This document shows, piece by piece, positions 46,456 to 55,394 of a DNA stretch of 64,000 nt. Source of the stretch: Serratia liquefaciens ATCC 27592 (GTDB lineage: Bacteria; Pseudomonadota; Gammaproteobacteria; Enterobacterales; Enterobacteriaceae). The position numbers were made by a program, and so were the translations under genes. The notes beneath the pieces are model-generated. The model saw only the letters and a program-made list of their open reading frames with translations, searched no databases and had not been told where the DNA came from. Location: contig NC_021741.1 in the NCBI RefSeq assembly GCF_000422085.1, positions 1,426,001 to 1,490,000 of the forward strand, in the 5' to 3' direction. Numbering within the stretch: position 1 is the first letter of the stretch; every line of letters starts with the position of its first letter.

Positions 46456-46849
46456 ATCAGATATCCTCTCGTTAGTTCGTTGTCCTATTTTTTGTCACGG
46501 GAGTAATTATAGCAGCGATATAGCATTTTGCAGGCCGAAAATGGCTATTGGATAAATAGGCTCTAACGAATTGAAAATTAACTCCAGTAAGGGTAAGGTT
46601 ATAGGGATATATTTATTTTTTTACTAATAATTTGAATTTTAATGATATTTTTTCGTCTTCTCTCGTGAGGCTGGTTCCGCAGGGTAATAATTTCAGGAAG
46701 GCGTTTAATAACCATTTTCATTTATATTTTCATCAAAATTCGTCATTCTAAATCATTTTTATTTCATTTTATTAATTGCCTGTTAATTCATATTGATAGA
46801 CGAATAACATCCCGCTAAGCTATTTCCCCCCATCTCAGAATTCGCTCCC
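46456..46849 (-). promoter_or_regulatory. 394-bp AT-rich gap with dps promoter
   Basis: On the minus strand TGCTATAAT (46514 down to 46506) is a perfect extended -10 (TATAAT with TGn), 51 bp before the dps ATG; no good -35 lies 17 bp further up, typical of stationary-phase promoters. The rest is AT-rich and shows no gene. The last bases before 46850 have no clear ribosome site. Confidence 0.5.
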
Positions 46850-47389
46850 ATGAAAATTAACGTCGTTGGAACCAGTGGCAGTGGCAAAAGCACGGTGGCG
46901 CGCCAGCTAGCGGAAAAGTTTGCGCTGCCTCATATCGAGCTGGACAAGCTGTTTTGGCGTCCGCAATGGCAGGGTACACCCGATGACGAGTTTTTGGCGC
47001 AGGTCGCGCAGGCGCTGGCCAAGGCGGAGTCCGGCTGGGTGCTTGACGGCAATTACAGCCGGACCAAAACGATTAAATGGGAAAGCGTTGATTGGGTGGT
47101 ATGGGTAGATTACGGCTTTTGTCGTACGCTGTTTCAGGCGGTGCGTCGTGCCGCTACACGTGCATGGCAAGGTACCGAGTTGTGGCCCGGCACCGGTAAC
47201 CGCGAGAGCTTCCGCCGTTCCTTTTTTAGCCGTGATTCCATCGTTTTATGGACCATCAAAACCTACCGTAAAAACCGGGCCGGCTACCTTGCGGATATGA
47301 ACGATGCCCGGTATCGCCATATCCGCTTTATCCAACTGCGCTCTCCGGCGCAGACCGAAAAGTTTCTTCGCGCATTGTCCCGGCAATAG
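46850..47389 (+). CDS. P-loop kinase-like AAA family ATPase (FlaR-type)
   Basis: 179 residues. Walker A is GTSGSGKST (7-15), with an acidic LID region (RRAATRAWQGTELWPGTGNRESFRRSFFSR). The layout [34 protein letters not shown] is that of the adenylate kinase-like proteins called FlaR/topology modulation. Substrate unknown. Free-standing, plus strand, between dps and the YhcH gene. E. coli lacks it at this site. Confidence 0.8.
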   Translation: MKINVVGTSGSGKSTVARQLAEKFALPHIELDKLFWRPQWQGTPDDEFLAQVAQALAKAESGWVLDGNYSRTKTIKWESVDWVVWVDYGFCRTLFQAVRRAATRAWQGTELWPGTGNRESFRRSFFSRDSIVLWTIKTYRKNRAGYLADMNDARYRHIRFIQLRSPAQTEKFLRALSRQ

Positions 47390-47446
47390 CTATGAGAGGT
47401 TCATCTTAAATGGCGGACAAGCCGGTCACTCGGACCGGCAGGCCGG

Positions 47447-47914
47447 CTACAGCAACAGGGTGTAATGCACTCTCACTAACGCTTTTTTGATCGACATAGG
47501 TACGTTCAGTTGGCAGCCGGTTTTATGTGGCTCATGGGGGAAAAAGATGGCGTACATACCGGGGAACATCGCCAGCGTTTGGCTGTGGCGCTTGATATCC
47601 AGCAGTTGTATGTCCTGCACTTCGTCATAGGGCAATTCGTTTTGCCAATCTCCCGCCACACTATAATCAATGCGTTCTTCGCCGCTGAGCAGCAGATGGA
47701 TAACGGCATATTCCTGATGCAGTGCTGCATGCTGGGCCTCCGCTAACCCGGTGGTTAACGTCATCACGTCCATAACGATCTTTTCCCCCTTTATTTCATG
47801 TCGCCCCTGTGCCAGTTCGGGCAGATCGTATTGGCGTAACCTGGTGAGGGTCTCGATCAGAATCGGTGACAGCCCACGGCCATAGCGTGGGTTAAACAGC
47901 GTGTTATAAATCAC
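47447..47914 (-). CDS. YhcH/YjgK/YiaL family protein
   Basis: 155 residues from a GTG at 47914 with GGAGAG upstream; the frame extends to 47956. The cupin-like family signature is EIKGEKIVMDVMTLTTG, with HLLLSGEERIDYS and FPGMYAIFFPHEPHKTG near the end. Members such as YiaL and EbgC may epimerise sugars or sugar acids; exact activity here is unknown. Stands alone. Confidence 0.8.
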   Translation of the reverse strand: MIYNTLFNPRYGRGLSPILIETLTRLRQYDLPELAQGRHEIKGEKIVMDVMTLTTGLAEAQHAALHQEYAVIHLLLSGEERIDYSVAGDWQNELPYDEVQDIQLLDIKRHSQTLAMFPGMYAIFFPHEPHKTGCQLNVPMSIKKALVRVHYTLLL

Positions 47915-48059
47915 TTTAACTCTCCATGTGGTTAACCCTGCCGGGTTTATTTCCATAACAACGTGGGGGGACTGCGGGGAAAAGTATGCCTGTTTGCCAG
48001 CGTGAAAACAGTTAACCCGCCTGCATTCTGCTTGGGGTAAATGCAGGCGCGGTCGATCC

Positions 48060-48947
48060 TCAGGACAAGTTTTCGATTTGTGGTTTGGGTTTGATGGTCA
48101 GGGTCGCCCCCATAGAGGCGGTAATGATCGCCGCCAGCGCCAGCCATTGCACCGTCGTCAGGTGTTCATTCAGGAACAACATGCCCGAAAGCGCAGCCAG
48201 TGCCGGTTCCAAACTCATCAATGTGCCGAAAGTCCGCGCCGGTATTTTTGGCAACGCAATAATTTCCAGCGAATAGGGCAGCGCGGTAGAGAGGATAGCT
48301 ACGGCCAGGGCGACCGGCAGGATATCAACGTTCAGCAGTGCGCTGCCGGCTTGCCAGGCACCAATCGGGCAAAACACCACGGCGGCAATCAGTGAGCCCA
48401 CCGCAACGGTTCCCGGCCCGTGGTCGCCACCGGCTTTCTGGCCGCAGATAATGTAGACCGCCCAACAGGCACCGGCACCCAGTGCACAGGCGGCGCCGAA
48501 GGGATCGATGCTGCCCATGTCATGGCCCAACGGCAGCAGGAACCAGAGGCCGGCGATCGCCAGTGCCACCCACAAAAAGTCAATCGCACGGCGTGAAGAG
48601 AACATGGCGACCGCCAGCGGGCCGGTGAACTCCAATGCCACGGCGATACCGAGCGGCAGAGTGCGCAGGGAAAGATAGAACAGGTAATTCATCGCGCCCA
48701 GCGCCAGACCGTAAATGAACAACGGTAGTCGGCTACCGGCGGCAAATCGCATGCGCCACGGGCGGAAGATAATAAAGAGGATCAGCGTGCCGATACTCAA
48801 ACGCAGCGTGGTGATGCCTTCTGCGCCGACCAGCGGGAACAGGCTTTTGGCCAGGGAGGCACCGCTTTGGATAGAGACCATAGCGATGATCAACAGGCAG
48901 ATTGGCAGCAGCGTAGAAGACGCTTTTGCGGTTGCAGACGAAGACAT
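48060..48947 (-). CDS. rhtA: threonine/homoserine exporter RhtA
   Basis: 295 residues (E. coli 295). Ten EamA helices. Opening SSSATAKASSTLLPICLLI, LRTLPLGIAVALEFTGPLAVA in repeat 1, KIPARTFGTLMSLEPALAALSG in repeat 2. Inner-membrane exporter of threonine and homoserine. In E. coli the order is dps-rhtA-ompX; here two genes lie between dps and rhtA, and ompX is still divergent. Confidence 0.93.
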   Translation of the reverse strand: MSSSATAKASSTLLPICLLIIAMVSIQSGASLAKSLFPLVGAEGITTLRLSIGTLILFIIFRPWRMRFAAGSRLPLFIYGLALGAMNYLFYLSLRTLPLGIAVALEFTGPLAVAMFSSRRAIDFLWVALAIAGLWFLLPLGHDMGSIDPFGAACALGAGACWAVYIICGQKAGGDHGPGTVAVGSLIAAVVFCPIGAWQAGSALLNVDILPVALAVAILSTALPYSLEIIALPKIPARTFGTLMSLEPALAALSGMLFLNEHLTTVQWLALAAIITASMGATLTIKPKPQIENLS

Positions 48948-49343
48948 CCTTTAGAGCCTTTTATGCATTTTCCACGATCTGGGAAGAGGTCGATGTTTGG
49001 ATGACGGCAGTGTAAATGAATTGCGGTAAATGTGTCTGAGAAAAGCATTTTCAACGAAAAAAAGCGCTGGCTTACGGCGCCAGAACAGCTTTTATGGTCA
49101 AAAAGTGCTCTTTTTTTAAGAATTGTCTGGATATTAAATAGGTGATTCTTATCACAGAAACGCGTAGAATGCGGCTCGAAAATAGAGCGAAATGAAGTAG
49201 ATACACTGTTCTTGAAATCTAATGTTACACGATATAAAGCATTAGACACTCATTTTAAGGCAGAGTTTCACGCTAATTTTTGTTATATTTTCAATGCATG
49301 AACAAATGGATTTACTTAAAAATATAACGCGTTTGAGGTGGTT
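48948..49343. promoter_or_regulatory. 396-bp gap between rhtA and ompX
   Basis: No gene. GGTGA-TTCTTA-TCACA at 49141-49156 matches the CRP consensus (TGTGA-N6-TCACA) at nine of ten key positions; it lies about 190 bp from both starts. For ompX, AT-rich -10-like hexamers (TATAAA at 49233, TATATT at about 49285) are present. GAGGTGGTT is the ompX ribosome site. Confidence 0.45.
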
Positions 49344-49862
49344 ATGAAAAAAATTGCATGTCTTTCCGCAGTAGCAGCCTGTGTATTAGCAGTAACCGCA
49401 GGTACCGCATTCGCTGGTCAGAGCACCGTATCCGCTGGCTATGCGCAGGGTGATCTCCAAGGCGTTGCTAACAAAGCCGACGGTTTCAACCTGAAATACC
49501 GTTACGAGTTCGACAACAACCCACTGGGTGTTATCGGTTCCTTTACCCACGTAGAGAAGAACGGTTCTGAGAACGGTTACTACGGTAAAGCTCAGTACAA
49601 CTCTATCACTGCCGGTCCAGCTTACCGCTTCAACGACTGGGCAAGCATCTACGGTGTAGTGGGTGTTGGTTACGGTAAAAACATCGACAACGCTCAAAAC
49701 GGTACTGACCGTAACGGCAGCAGCGACTACGGCTTCACCTACGGTGCTGGCCTGCAGTTCAACCCAATCCAGGACGTAGCACTGGACGTTGGTTACGAGC
49801 AGAGCCGTATCCGCAGTGTTGACGTTGGTATCTGGAGCGTTGGCGTAGGCTACCGTTTCTAA
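49344..49862 (+). CDS. ompX: outer membrane protein OmpX
   Basis: 172 residues (E. coli 171). Signal peptide 1-24 (AFA|GQS). Small eight-stranded barrel: strands such as STVSAGYAQGDLQG, FNLKYRYEF, ALDVGYEQSRI and the end VGVGYRF with the C-terminal Phe. Role in adhesion, invasion and complement resistance (family knowledge). Codon use is strongly biased, as in highly expressed genes. A U-rich terminator follows. Confidence 0.95.
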   Translation: MKKIACLSAVAACVLAVTAGTAFAGQSTVSAGYAQGDLQGVANKADGFNLKYRYEFDNNPLGVIGSFTHVEKNGSENGYYGKAQYNSITAGPAYRFNDWASIYGVVGVGYGKNIDNAQNGTDRNGSSDYGFTYGAGLQFNPIQDVALDVGYEQSRIRSVDVGIWSVGVGYRF

Positions 49863-49914
49863 GATTTCTCCATGCCTGCGGGCATGAGCATGTGGCGCAG
49901 TTGGCCGCATCAGA

Positions 49915-49944
49915 TAAAAATCCGCCTTCGGGCGGATTTTTTTT
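49915..49944 (+). terminator. rho-independent terminator of ompX
   Basis: Stem AATCCGCC/GGCGGATT (49919-49926, 49931-49938), loop TTCG, then TTTTTT. Ends 20 bp before the nitrilase stop. Confidence 0.92.
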
Positions 49945-49963
49945 GCCTGTCATTCGGCGTCGG

Positions 49964-50947
49964 TCACTTGCCCAATTTTTGCGCCGGTTCCGTTGAAAAC
50001 CGTGCGCTGCGGGCATCTCGCTCATAGCCTTGCGGCTGCGTAAGAATGTCGTACAGTGCCGGTCGACGACCGTGGATCCAGCGGCGGCCCGTGCTGAGTG
50101 GGATCAGCGACAGATCAAGGTTGGCCGTGACCATCTGATCTTCTGCCGCCCAGGTTTCCGCCAGAATGCGGCCATAAGGGTCGAGGATCATCGCATTGCC
50201 GGTACGCACTTCGTCATCGTCACGTCCCACTCCGTTGCTGAATAACACAAACAAACCATTGTCATGGGCACGTGCCGGGAGCCAGCGCATCAGCCAGCCA
50301 CGCCCGTGTTCGCCACGAAACGCCGCCTCTATCGCCGCCGGATCCTCCTGCCGCCGTTGCCAAATTTCCAGTGGGATCGGCTTCATGCCGTGCGGGCTAC
50401 GCGAATGAGTGCCGCCGGTCTGATGCGGTGCCAACAGCACCTCCGCCCCCAGCAATGCGGTCGCGCGGACATTCTCAACCAGGTTATTGTCCCAACAGAT
50501 CAGCACCCCCATTCGGATACCCCATGGGGTGTCGAACACGGTGAAACTGTCGCCGCTGGCGATTGCCGGGTGTTCAAAGGCATGCAGTTTACGGTGAACG
50601 TGAAGTTTGCCGTCGGGCAGGCAGACGGCGTAGGCATTGTAATATTTGCCGTCGTCTCCCAATTCGATCAGCCCGACGCCGATCGCCATGTTGTAGCGTT
50701 CGGCCAGCGGGCGAATGCGCGCCAGCGAAGGGCTGTCGGCGATGGGCTCCGCCAGTGCACCAATTTCACCGGCGCTGAGGTGGCGCACGTGCCAATAGCC
50801 GGTGATGCACATTTCCGGGAAGGTCAGCAGCTGGATCTGTTCGGCGGCGGCGCGGGTGATAAAGCCCTCGATCACCGACAGGTTGTAGTTTTTATCATTG
50901 GCGCGATGCTGAAACTGCACCGTCGCGGCGCGTAAAGAGTTTGTCAT
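49964..50947 (-). CDS. carbon-nitrogen hydrolase (nitrilase superfamily)
   Basis: 327 residues. The catalytic triad is Glu45 (FPEMC), Lys120 (HRKLHAFEH) and Cys151 (LICWDNN). It should act on an amide or nitrile. The insert RSPHGMKPIPLEIWQRR is not common to the amidase branch. Divergent from LysR gene at 51042, which probably regulates it. Substrate unknown. Confidence 0.87.
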   Translation of the reverse strand: MTNSLRAATVQFQHRANDKNYNLSVIEGFITRAAAEQIQLLTFPEMCITGYWHVRHLSAGEIGALAEPIADSPSLARIRPLAERYNMAIGVGLIELGDDGKYYNAYAVCLPDGKLHVHRKLHAFEHPAIASGDSFTVFDTPWGIRMGVLICWDNNLVENVRATALLGAEVLLAPHQTGGTHSRSPHGMKPIPLEIWQRRQEDPAAIEAAFRGEHGRGWLMRWLPARAHDNGLFVLFSNGVGRDDDEVRTGNAMILDPYGRILAETWAAEDQMVTANLDLSLIPLSTGRRWIHGRRPALYDILTQPQGYERDARSARFSTEPAQKLGK

Positions 50948-50975
50948 AGGATTACCTTTTGGCTGTTATCTGGCG

Positions 50976-51013
50976 TTGATTACAGCAAAGCCATTGATTA
51001 CTGTATAATCAAT
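50976..51013. promoter_or_regulatory. LysR-type operator between nitrilase and LysR genes
   Basis: ATTGATTA-CTGTA-TAATCAAT (50993-51013) is a perfect dyad with 8-bp arms. A further half-site TTGATTAC lies at 50976-50983, about 18 bp upstream. The pattern (dyad plus an extra half) is typical for LysR activators. TAATCAA before the LysR ATG also overlaps its likely -10. Confidence 0.6.
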
Positions 51014-51041
51014 TAAATTCCTTTTTTGATAACCTAACGGA

Positions 51042-51929
51042 ATGGATATACGACAACTCCGCGCCTTCGTGGTGCTGGCCGAACAGGGCAATTATCGCTT
51101 GGCGGCAGAGCGGCTGTGCATCACCCAGCCGGCGCTGAGCAAACAGATCCAGGCGTTGGAAACGCTGCTGGGCGCCCGCTTGTTTAACCGGGGCCGTCAG
51201 GGGGCGCAACTGACCGCCAGCGGCCAACGGCTCTATCCTGAAGCTCAAACGTTAGTCGCTCAGCATCTGCAGTTTCAGCAGCGAGCCGTGCAGGTGGTAC
51301 GGGGGGAGGCGGGGCGTTTGGCAATCGGCTTTGGCCTGTCCAGCTTTCATCTGGCGCCGCAGTTGGTGGCCGCTTTCCGTCATCGCTTTCCCGAGGTTGC
51401 CGTGGGGTTGGAAGACTTGCCTTCAGAACGGCAATATCAGTTGCTCTTGCAGGGGGAGCTGCAGGTGGGATTTGTGCGATTACCTGTCAGTACGCCGTTG
51501 CGTGCCAGTGCGTTGCTGAGTGACCGATTGGTGCTGGCGGCGCCTTCGGCGCTGGCGCTGCGGGCGGACACCCTGATGGAGCAATTCAACACCTTACCGT
51601 TGTTACAGTTGACGCCCAAGCGTGGGCGCGGGCTGAGCGACCAGTCGCTGCGTTTTATTGCCGCCCATCAACTGACACCTAACGTGGTACAGCAGGCCGG
51701 TGATATTCAAACCTTGCTGGCACTGGTTGCCGCCGGCATTGGCGTTGCTCTGCTGCCGCATAGCGTCACGCATATTGCGCCGGCGGGCATCGATATTCTG
51801 CCGCTGAGCGGCGAACAGACCCAATGGCAAGTCGGTATCGCCTGGAACCCGCAGCAGCCTGATGCGCTACGGGATAACTTTGTCCAGGTGGCTTTGGCTA
51901 CCGCGTCGGGTCAGGTTGCCGGTTTATAG
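51042..51929 (+). CDS. LysR family regulator
   Basis: 295 residues. Helix-turn-helix 1-65 (FVVLAEQGNYRLAAERLCITQPALSKQIQALE), effector domain 90-290. Probably regulates the divergent nitrilase gene through the dyad at 50993-51013. Ribosome site is weak. Its end overlaps the convergent GNAT gene by 6 bp. Confidence 0.87.
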   Translation: MDIRQLRAFVVLAEQGNYRLAAERLCITQPALSKQIQALETLLGARLFNRGRQGAQLTASGQRLYPEAQTLVAQHLQFQQRAVQVVRGEAGRLAIGFGLSSFHLAPQLVAAFRHRFPEVAVGLEDLPSERQYQLLLQGELQVGFVRLPVSTPLRASALLSDRLVLAAPSALALRADTLMEQFNTLPLLQLTPKRGRGLSDQSLRFIAAHQLTPNVVQQAGDIQTLLALVAAGIGVALLPHSVTHIAPAGIDILPLSGEQTQWQVGIAWNPQQPDALRDNFVQVALATASGQVAGL

Positions 51930-52454
51930 CGGGCAGTGCATCACCAGAATTGGGCTTTGGTGGTACTCGCTGCGATGACTTTCGCTGAAACCGACCTTCT
52001 TCGCCAATGCCAATGAGGGCTGATTTTCCGGGGAGATAATGCATACCGCCTTATCGCCCGGTAAATGGTCTTTGCCCCAGGCCAAAGCCGCGCGCAGCGC
52101 TTCGGTGGCATAGCCTTTACCCTGTGCCGAGGTCACCAGCGTCCAGCCCATTTCGGGGGCATCAAGCGCCGGATGGATATTGCGCTGGAAGTCAGAAAAA
52201 CCGATGCCGCCAAGGTAGGCACCGCTGACTTTATCGCGCACGGCCCAGTAGCCATAACCCAGCAACGCCCAGTGGCCGACGTAGCGCATCAGGCGGCCCC
52301 AGGAATCTTCACGATCTCTCGGCGTGCCGCCGATATAACGAACCACTTCAGGATCGGCCCACATGGCGGCCAACGAGTCAAAGTCGTCCAGCGTATGCGC
52401 ATCAAGGCGTAAACGTTCGGTAAGCAACAGCGGTGCGGTAGTGATAAGAGGCAT
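51924..52454 (-). CDS. GNAT family acetyltransferase, RimJ/RimL-like
   Basis: 176 residues from the ATG at 52454, which has AGGA 7 nt upstream. Opening LITTAPLLLTERLRLDAHTLDDF and GWTLVTSAQGKGYATEALRAAL (motif A) match the RimJ/RimL-like branch (side-chain or N-terminal acetylation). Substrate unknown. Convergent with LysR. Confidence 0.85.
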   Translation of the reverse strand: MPLITTAPLLLTERLRLDAHTLDDFDSLAAMWADPEVVRYIGGTPRDREDSWGRLMRYVGHWALLGYGYWAVRDKVSGAYLGGIGFSDFQRNIHPALDAPEMGWTLVTSAQGKGYATEALRAALAWGKDHLPGDKAVCIISPENQPSLALAKKVGFSESHRSEYHQSPILVMHCPL

Positions 52455-52505
52455 TATTTTTTCCTGCACAGAGCCAGAGGCGGTCTGTGCAGTATGCCAG
52501 AGAAA

Positions 52506-53876
52506 TTACACCGCCAGCCACAGTAACCAGGTGAACAGGAAACCGCTCAGGCCAAGGATCGTCGTCAGTACCGTCCAGGTTTTCAGGCCATCGGCGACCG
52601 AAAGCCCGAGGTATTTGGTGACGATCCAAAAGCCGGAGTCATTTACGTGCGATAAGCCCAGCCCGCCGAAGCAGGTGGCGAGAGTGACCAGTACCAATTG
52701 CAGCTGATTAAGCCCGCTAACCGCTTCCGATAACAGGCCACCGGTCGTGAGTATCGCTACAGTAGCTGATCCCTGAGAGGCGCGCAGCGCCAGCGAAATG
52801 ATAAAAGCTGCCGGGATCAACGGCAGGCCGATGGTGGTCAGCACGTCTGCCAATGCCTTGCCCACGCCTGACTCCACCAGAACTTTGCCGAATACGCCAC
52901 CGGCACCGGTAACCAGGATCACCACCGCGGCGGTCGGCAGAGCGCCCCCCATGACGTCGCTGGTGTGTTGCAGGCTCCAGCCGCGACGAATGGCCAGGAA
53001 GTAGAATGCCAGCAAGAGGGCAATCATCAGCGCTACCGCCGGTGAGCCGAGCAACGAAAGCGTGTCACGCAGTGCTGAACCCGGCTCGAGCAGCGTGGCC
53101 GAAACGGTGCCCAGCATGATAATCGCGATAGGAATGACGATCAGCGCGGCCACCAACCCGGCACCAGGCGGATTGATGCGGTCGCTCAATGGTGCTTTGC
53201 CTTCCGGCGCCGGTTCGGGCGCCGCCAGCTGCAGCTGTTCCAGTACCTCAATCGACAGTGGATAAGTTTTACGATTCAAATGCTTGGCTGTGAAATAACC
53301 GATCACGCCTACCGGAATACAAATCGCGAGACCGATAATGGTCAGCCAGCCAATATCGGCGTTCAGCAGCCCGGCTGCGGCGACCGGGCCTGGGTGTGGC
53401 GGCAGGGCGACATGCACCGCCAGCATTACGCCGGCCATCGGCAGGCCGAACTTCAGCGGCGAAACTTTAGCGACCTTGGCAAAACCGTAGATGATCGGCG
53501 CCAGGATGATAAAGCCGACGTCGAAAAAGACCGGAATGCCGAGAATAAATGCGGCGATGGTCAGGGCGGCCACGGTATGTTTCGGCCCCAAAGCTTTGCT
53601 GAAGCGTTGGGCCAGCGATTCGGCACCGCCAGAATGTTCGATCATCCGGCCGAGCATCGCGCCCAGGCCGATGATAATGGTCACCGAACCCAGTACACCG
53701 CCCATACCTGCGGTCATCACTTTCATCACTTCGCCGGTAGGAATGCCGCTGGCCAACGCCACCAACAGACTGACCACCAGCAAGGCGACAAAGGGCTGGA
53801 TCTTGGCCTTGATGACCATCAGCAAGAGCAGTACCACACCTAATACGGCAATCATCAAAAGCATAGAGGTAGACAT
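52506..53876 (-). CDS. ygbN: GntP family sugar-acid permease YgbN
   Basis: 456 residues from the ATG at 53876 with AAGG 7 nt upstream. About 12-14 helices, GntP signatures GIPVFFDVGFIILAPIIYG and LGLSHVNDSGFWIV. Takes up gluconate-like acids with protons. As the last gene of the ltnD-otnK-otnC-otnI operon (ygbN order in E. coli), it probably imports a tetronate (L-threonate type). Confidence 0.9.
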   Translation of the reverse strand: MSTSMLLMIAVLGVVLLLLMVIKAKIQPFVALLVVSLLVALASGIPTGEVMKVMTAGMGGVLGSVTIIIGLGAMLGRMIEHSGGAESLAQRFSKALGPKHTVAALTIAAFILGIPVFFDVGFIILAPIIYGFAKVAKVSPLKFGLPMAGVMLAVHVALPPHPGPVAAAGLLNADIGWLTIIGLAICIPVGVIGYFTAKHLNRKTYPLSIEVLEQLQLAAPEPAPEGKAPLSDRINPPGAGLVAALIVIPIAIIMLGTVSATLLEPGSALRDTLSLLGSPAVALMIALLLAFYFLAIRRGWSLQHTSDVMGGALPTAAVVILVTGAGGVFGKVLVESGVGKALADVLTTIGLPLIPAAFIISLALRASQGSATVAILTTGGLLSEAVSGLNQLQLVLVTLATCFGGLGLSHVNDSGFWIVTKYLGLSVADGLKTWTVLTTILGLSGFLFTWLLWLAV

Positions 53877-53981
53877 GAAATAGCCTTTAATCGGGTAAGA
53901 GTCAGGCACCGCGATCGCCGGCTGGTGATACGGGTGCGTTTAATTTTTATGTTTTGGAAATCCCTGGGTTGGCGCAGTGCC

Positions 53982-54758
53982 TTACTGGTAAGGTCTTAGC
54001 CAATCAAGCCCGACGGTGGTATCGCCACGCGGCCGGTATTCACAACCGATCCAACCTTGATAGCCGATGGCGTCCAGTTGGTCGAACAGCCACGGATAAT
54101 TCAGTTCGCCGTCGTCCGGTTCATGACGATCTGGCACCGAGGCAATCTGAATATGGGCGTAGCGGCCGGCCAGCGAATGCATCAGCCCGCTGATGTTGCC
54201 GTCCACCAACTGAGCATGGAAAAAGTCGAACTGTACGAAGACGTTCGAGCGATCGATGGCCTCGACCAGTTCGGCTGCCTGGTGCTGGCTGGAAAACAGA
54301 TAATGCGGCTTAACCTGTGGGCTGAGCGCTTCAATCAGCACCTTGATGCCGTGCTGGGCGAAGCGGTCTGCGGCATAGCGAATATTGCCGATAAAGGTAT
54401 CGCGATAGCGCTGCCAGTCCGCTCCAGGGGGAACGACGCCGGCCATCACGTGCACGTTGGGGCAGTTCAGCTCAATGGCGTAAGCCAGGGCGCGATCGAT
54501 ATCTGCACGCGCATCTTGCTCGCGGCCCGGCACCGCCGCCAGACCCCATTCGCCGGCTTCGGCATTGCCCGGCGCGGTATTAAACAGCACCTGCTGCAAA
54601 CCATTGCTGCGCAGTTGTTCCGCCAGCAATTCGGCCGGATAGTCATAGGGAAACAGGAACTCGACTGCCGTGAAACCTTCGGCTGCGGCAGCCTCGAACC
54701 TTTCCAGGAATGGCAGTTCGTTAAACATCATCGATAAATTGGCGGCAAACTTAGGCAT
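53982..54758 (-). CDS. otnI: 2-oxo-tetronate isomerase OtnI (YgbM)
   Basis: 258 residues, the E. coli length. A TIM-barrel hydroxypyruvate isomerase family protein. Metal ligands are likely Glu in LIEALSP, Asp in VQFDFFHAQ and Glu in GCEYRPRG. It interconverts 2-oxo- and 3-oxo-tetronate (family knowledge). It starts 3 bp after the otnC stop; the GntP gene is 105 bp further on. Confidence 0.9.
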   Translation of the reverse strand: MPKFAANLSMMFNELPFLERFEAAAAEGFTAVEFLFPYDYPAELLAEQLRSNGLQQVLFNTAPGNAEAGEWGLAAVPGREQDARADIDRALAYAIELNCPNVHVMAGVVPPGADWQRYRDTFIGNIRYAADRFAQHGIKVLIEALSPQVKPHYLFSSQHQAAELVEAIDRSNVFVQFDFFHAQLVDGNISGLMHSLAGRYAHIQIASVPDRHEPDDGELNYPWLFDQLDAIGYQGWIGCEYRPRGDTTVGLDWLRPYQ

Positions 54759-54761
54759 GGT

Positions 54762-55394
54762 TCAGCTCCGTAGTTCGGTAATTTCATCATCGGTCAAATA
54801 GCGTATTGGGCGGTCGCCGAGGGTGAAAATCAGCCTGGCGGCATCTTCCATCTCTTCGGTATTATCCGCTGCCGCCCGCAGATCCTTGCCCGTAACCACC
54901 GGGCCGTGATTGGCCAGCAAAAAGGCGCGGTGGGTCGGTGCCAGTTTGGCCAAGTCTTCCGCCAGCCGTAAATCACCCGGGCGGTAGTACGGCACCACCG
55001 GCACCTTGCCGACCCGCATCACCACATAAGGGGTGAAGGGTTTTATGGCATTCTCCACGTCCAACCCTTGCAGGCACGATAATGCGGTGAGGTAGGTACA
55101 GTGCAGGTGCACCACCGCTTTGCACTCTGGGTTATTCAGATACAGCGCACGATGAAAGCTGATCTCTTTCGAGGGTTTGTCGCCGGACAGCCATTCGCCG
55201 TTCAGGCTGACTTTCGACAGCCGCTCGGCCTGCAGTTCGCCCAGGCAGGATCCGGTCGGGGTTGCCAGCAGCGTGCCGTCCGCCAGCAACAGCGAAAGGT
55301 TACCGGCAGAGCCCGTGGCGTAGCCGCGTTGGAAGAACGAGGCTCCGAGGCGCACCATCTCTTCGCGTGCCTGTTGTTCGATCGTCATTGTCAT
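54762..55394 (-). CDS. otnC: 3-oxo-tetronate 4-phosphate decarboxylase OtnC (YgbL)
   Basis: 210 residues, class II aldolase fold. Zinc histidines are in VVHLHCTYLTAL and LLANHGPVV; RLGASFFQRGYATGSAGNLS is the N-terminal family motif. Converts 3-oxo-tetronate 4-phosphate to dihydroxyacetone phosphate and CO2 (family knowledge). Overlaps otnK by 4 bp. Confidence 0.92.
   Translation of the reverse strand: MTMTIEQQAREEMVRLGASFFQRGYATGSAGNLSLLLADGTLLATPTGSCLGELQAERLSKVSLNGEWLSGDKPSKEISFHRALYLNNPECKAVVHLHCTYLTALSCLQGLDVENAIKPFTPYVVMRVGKVPVVPYYRPGDLRLAEDLAKLAPTHRAFLLANHGPVVTGKDLRAAADNTEEMEDAARLIFTLGDRPIRYLTDDEITELRS

Noticed and set aside
48890..49249. 119-codon minus-strand frame over the rhtA start
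   Set aside because: It overlaps the rhtA start and promoter, and its residues show no family pattern.
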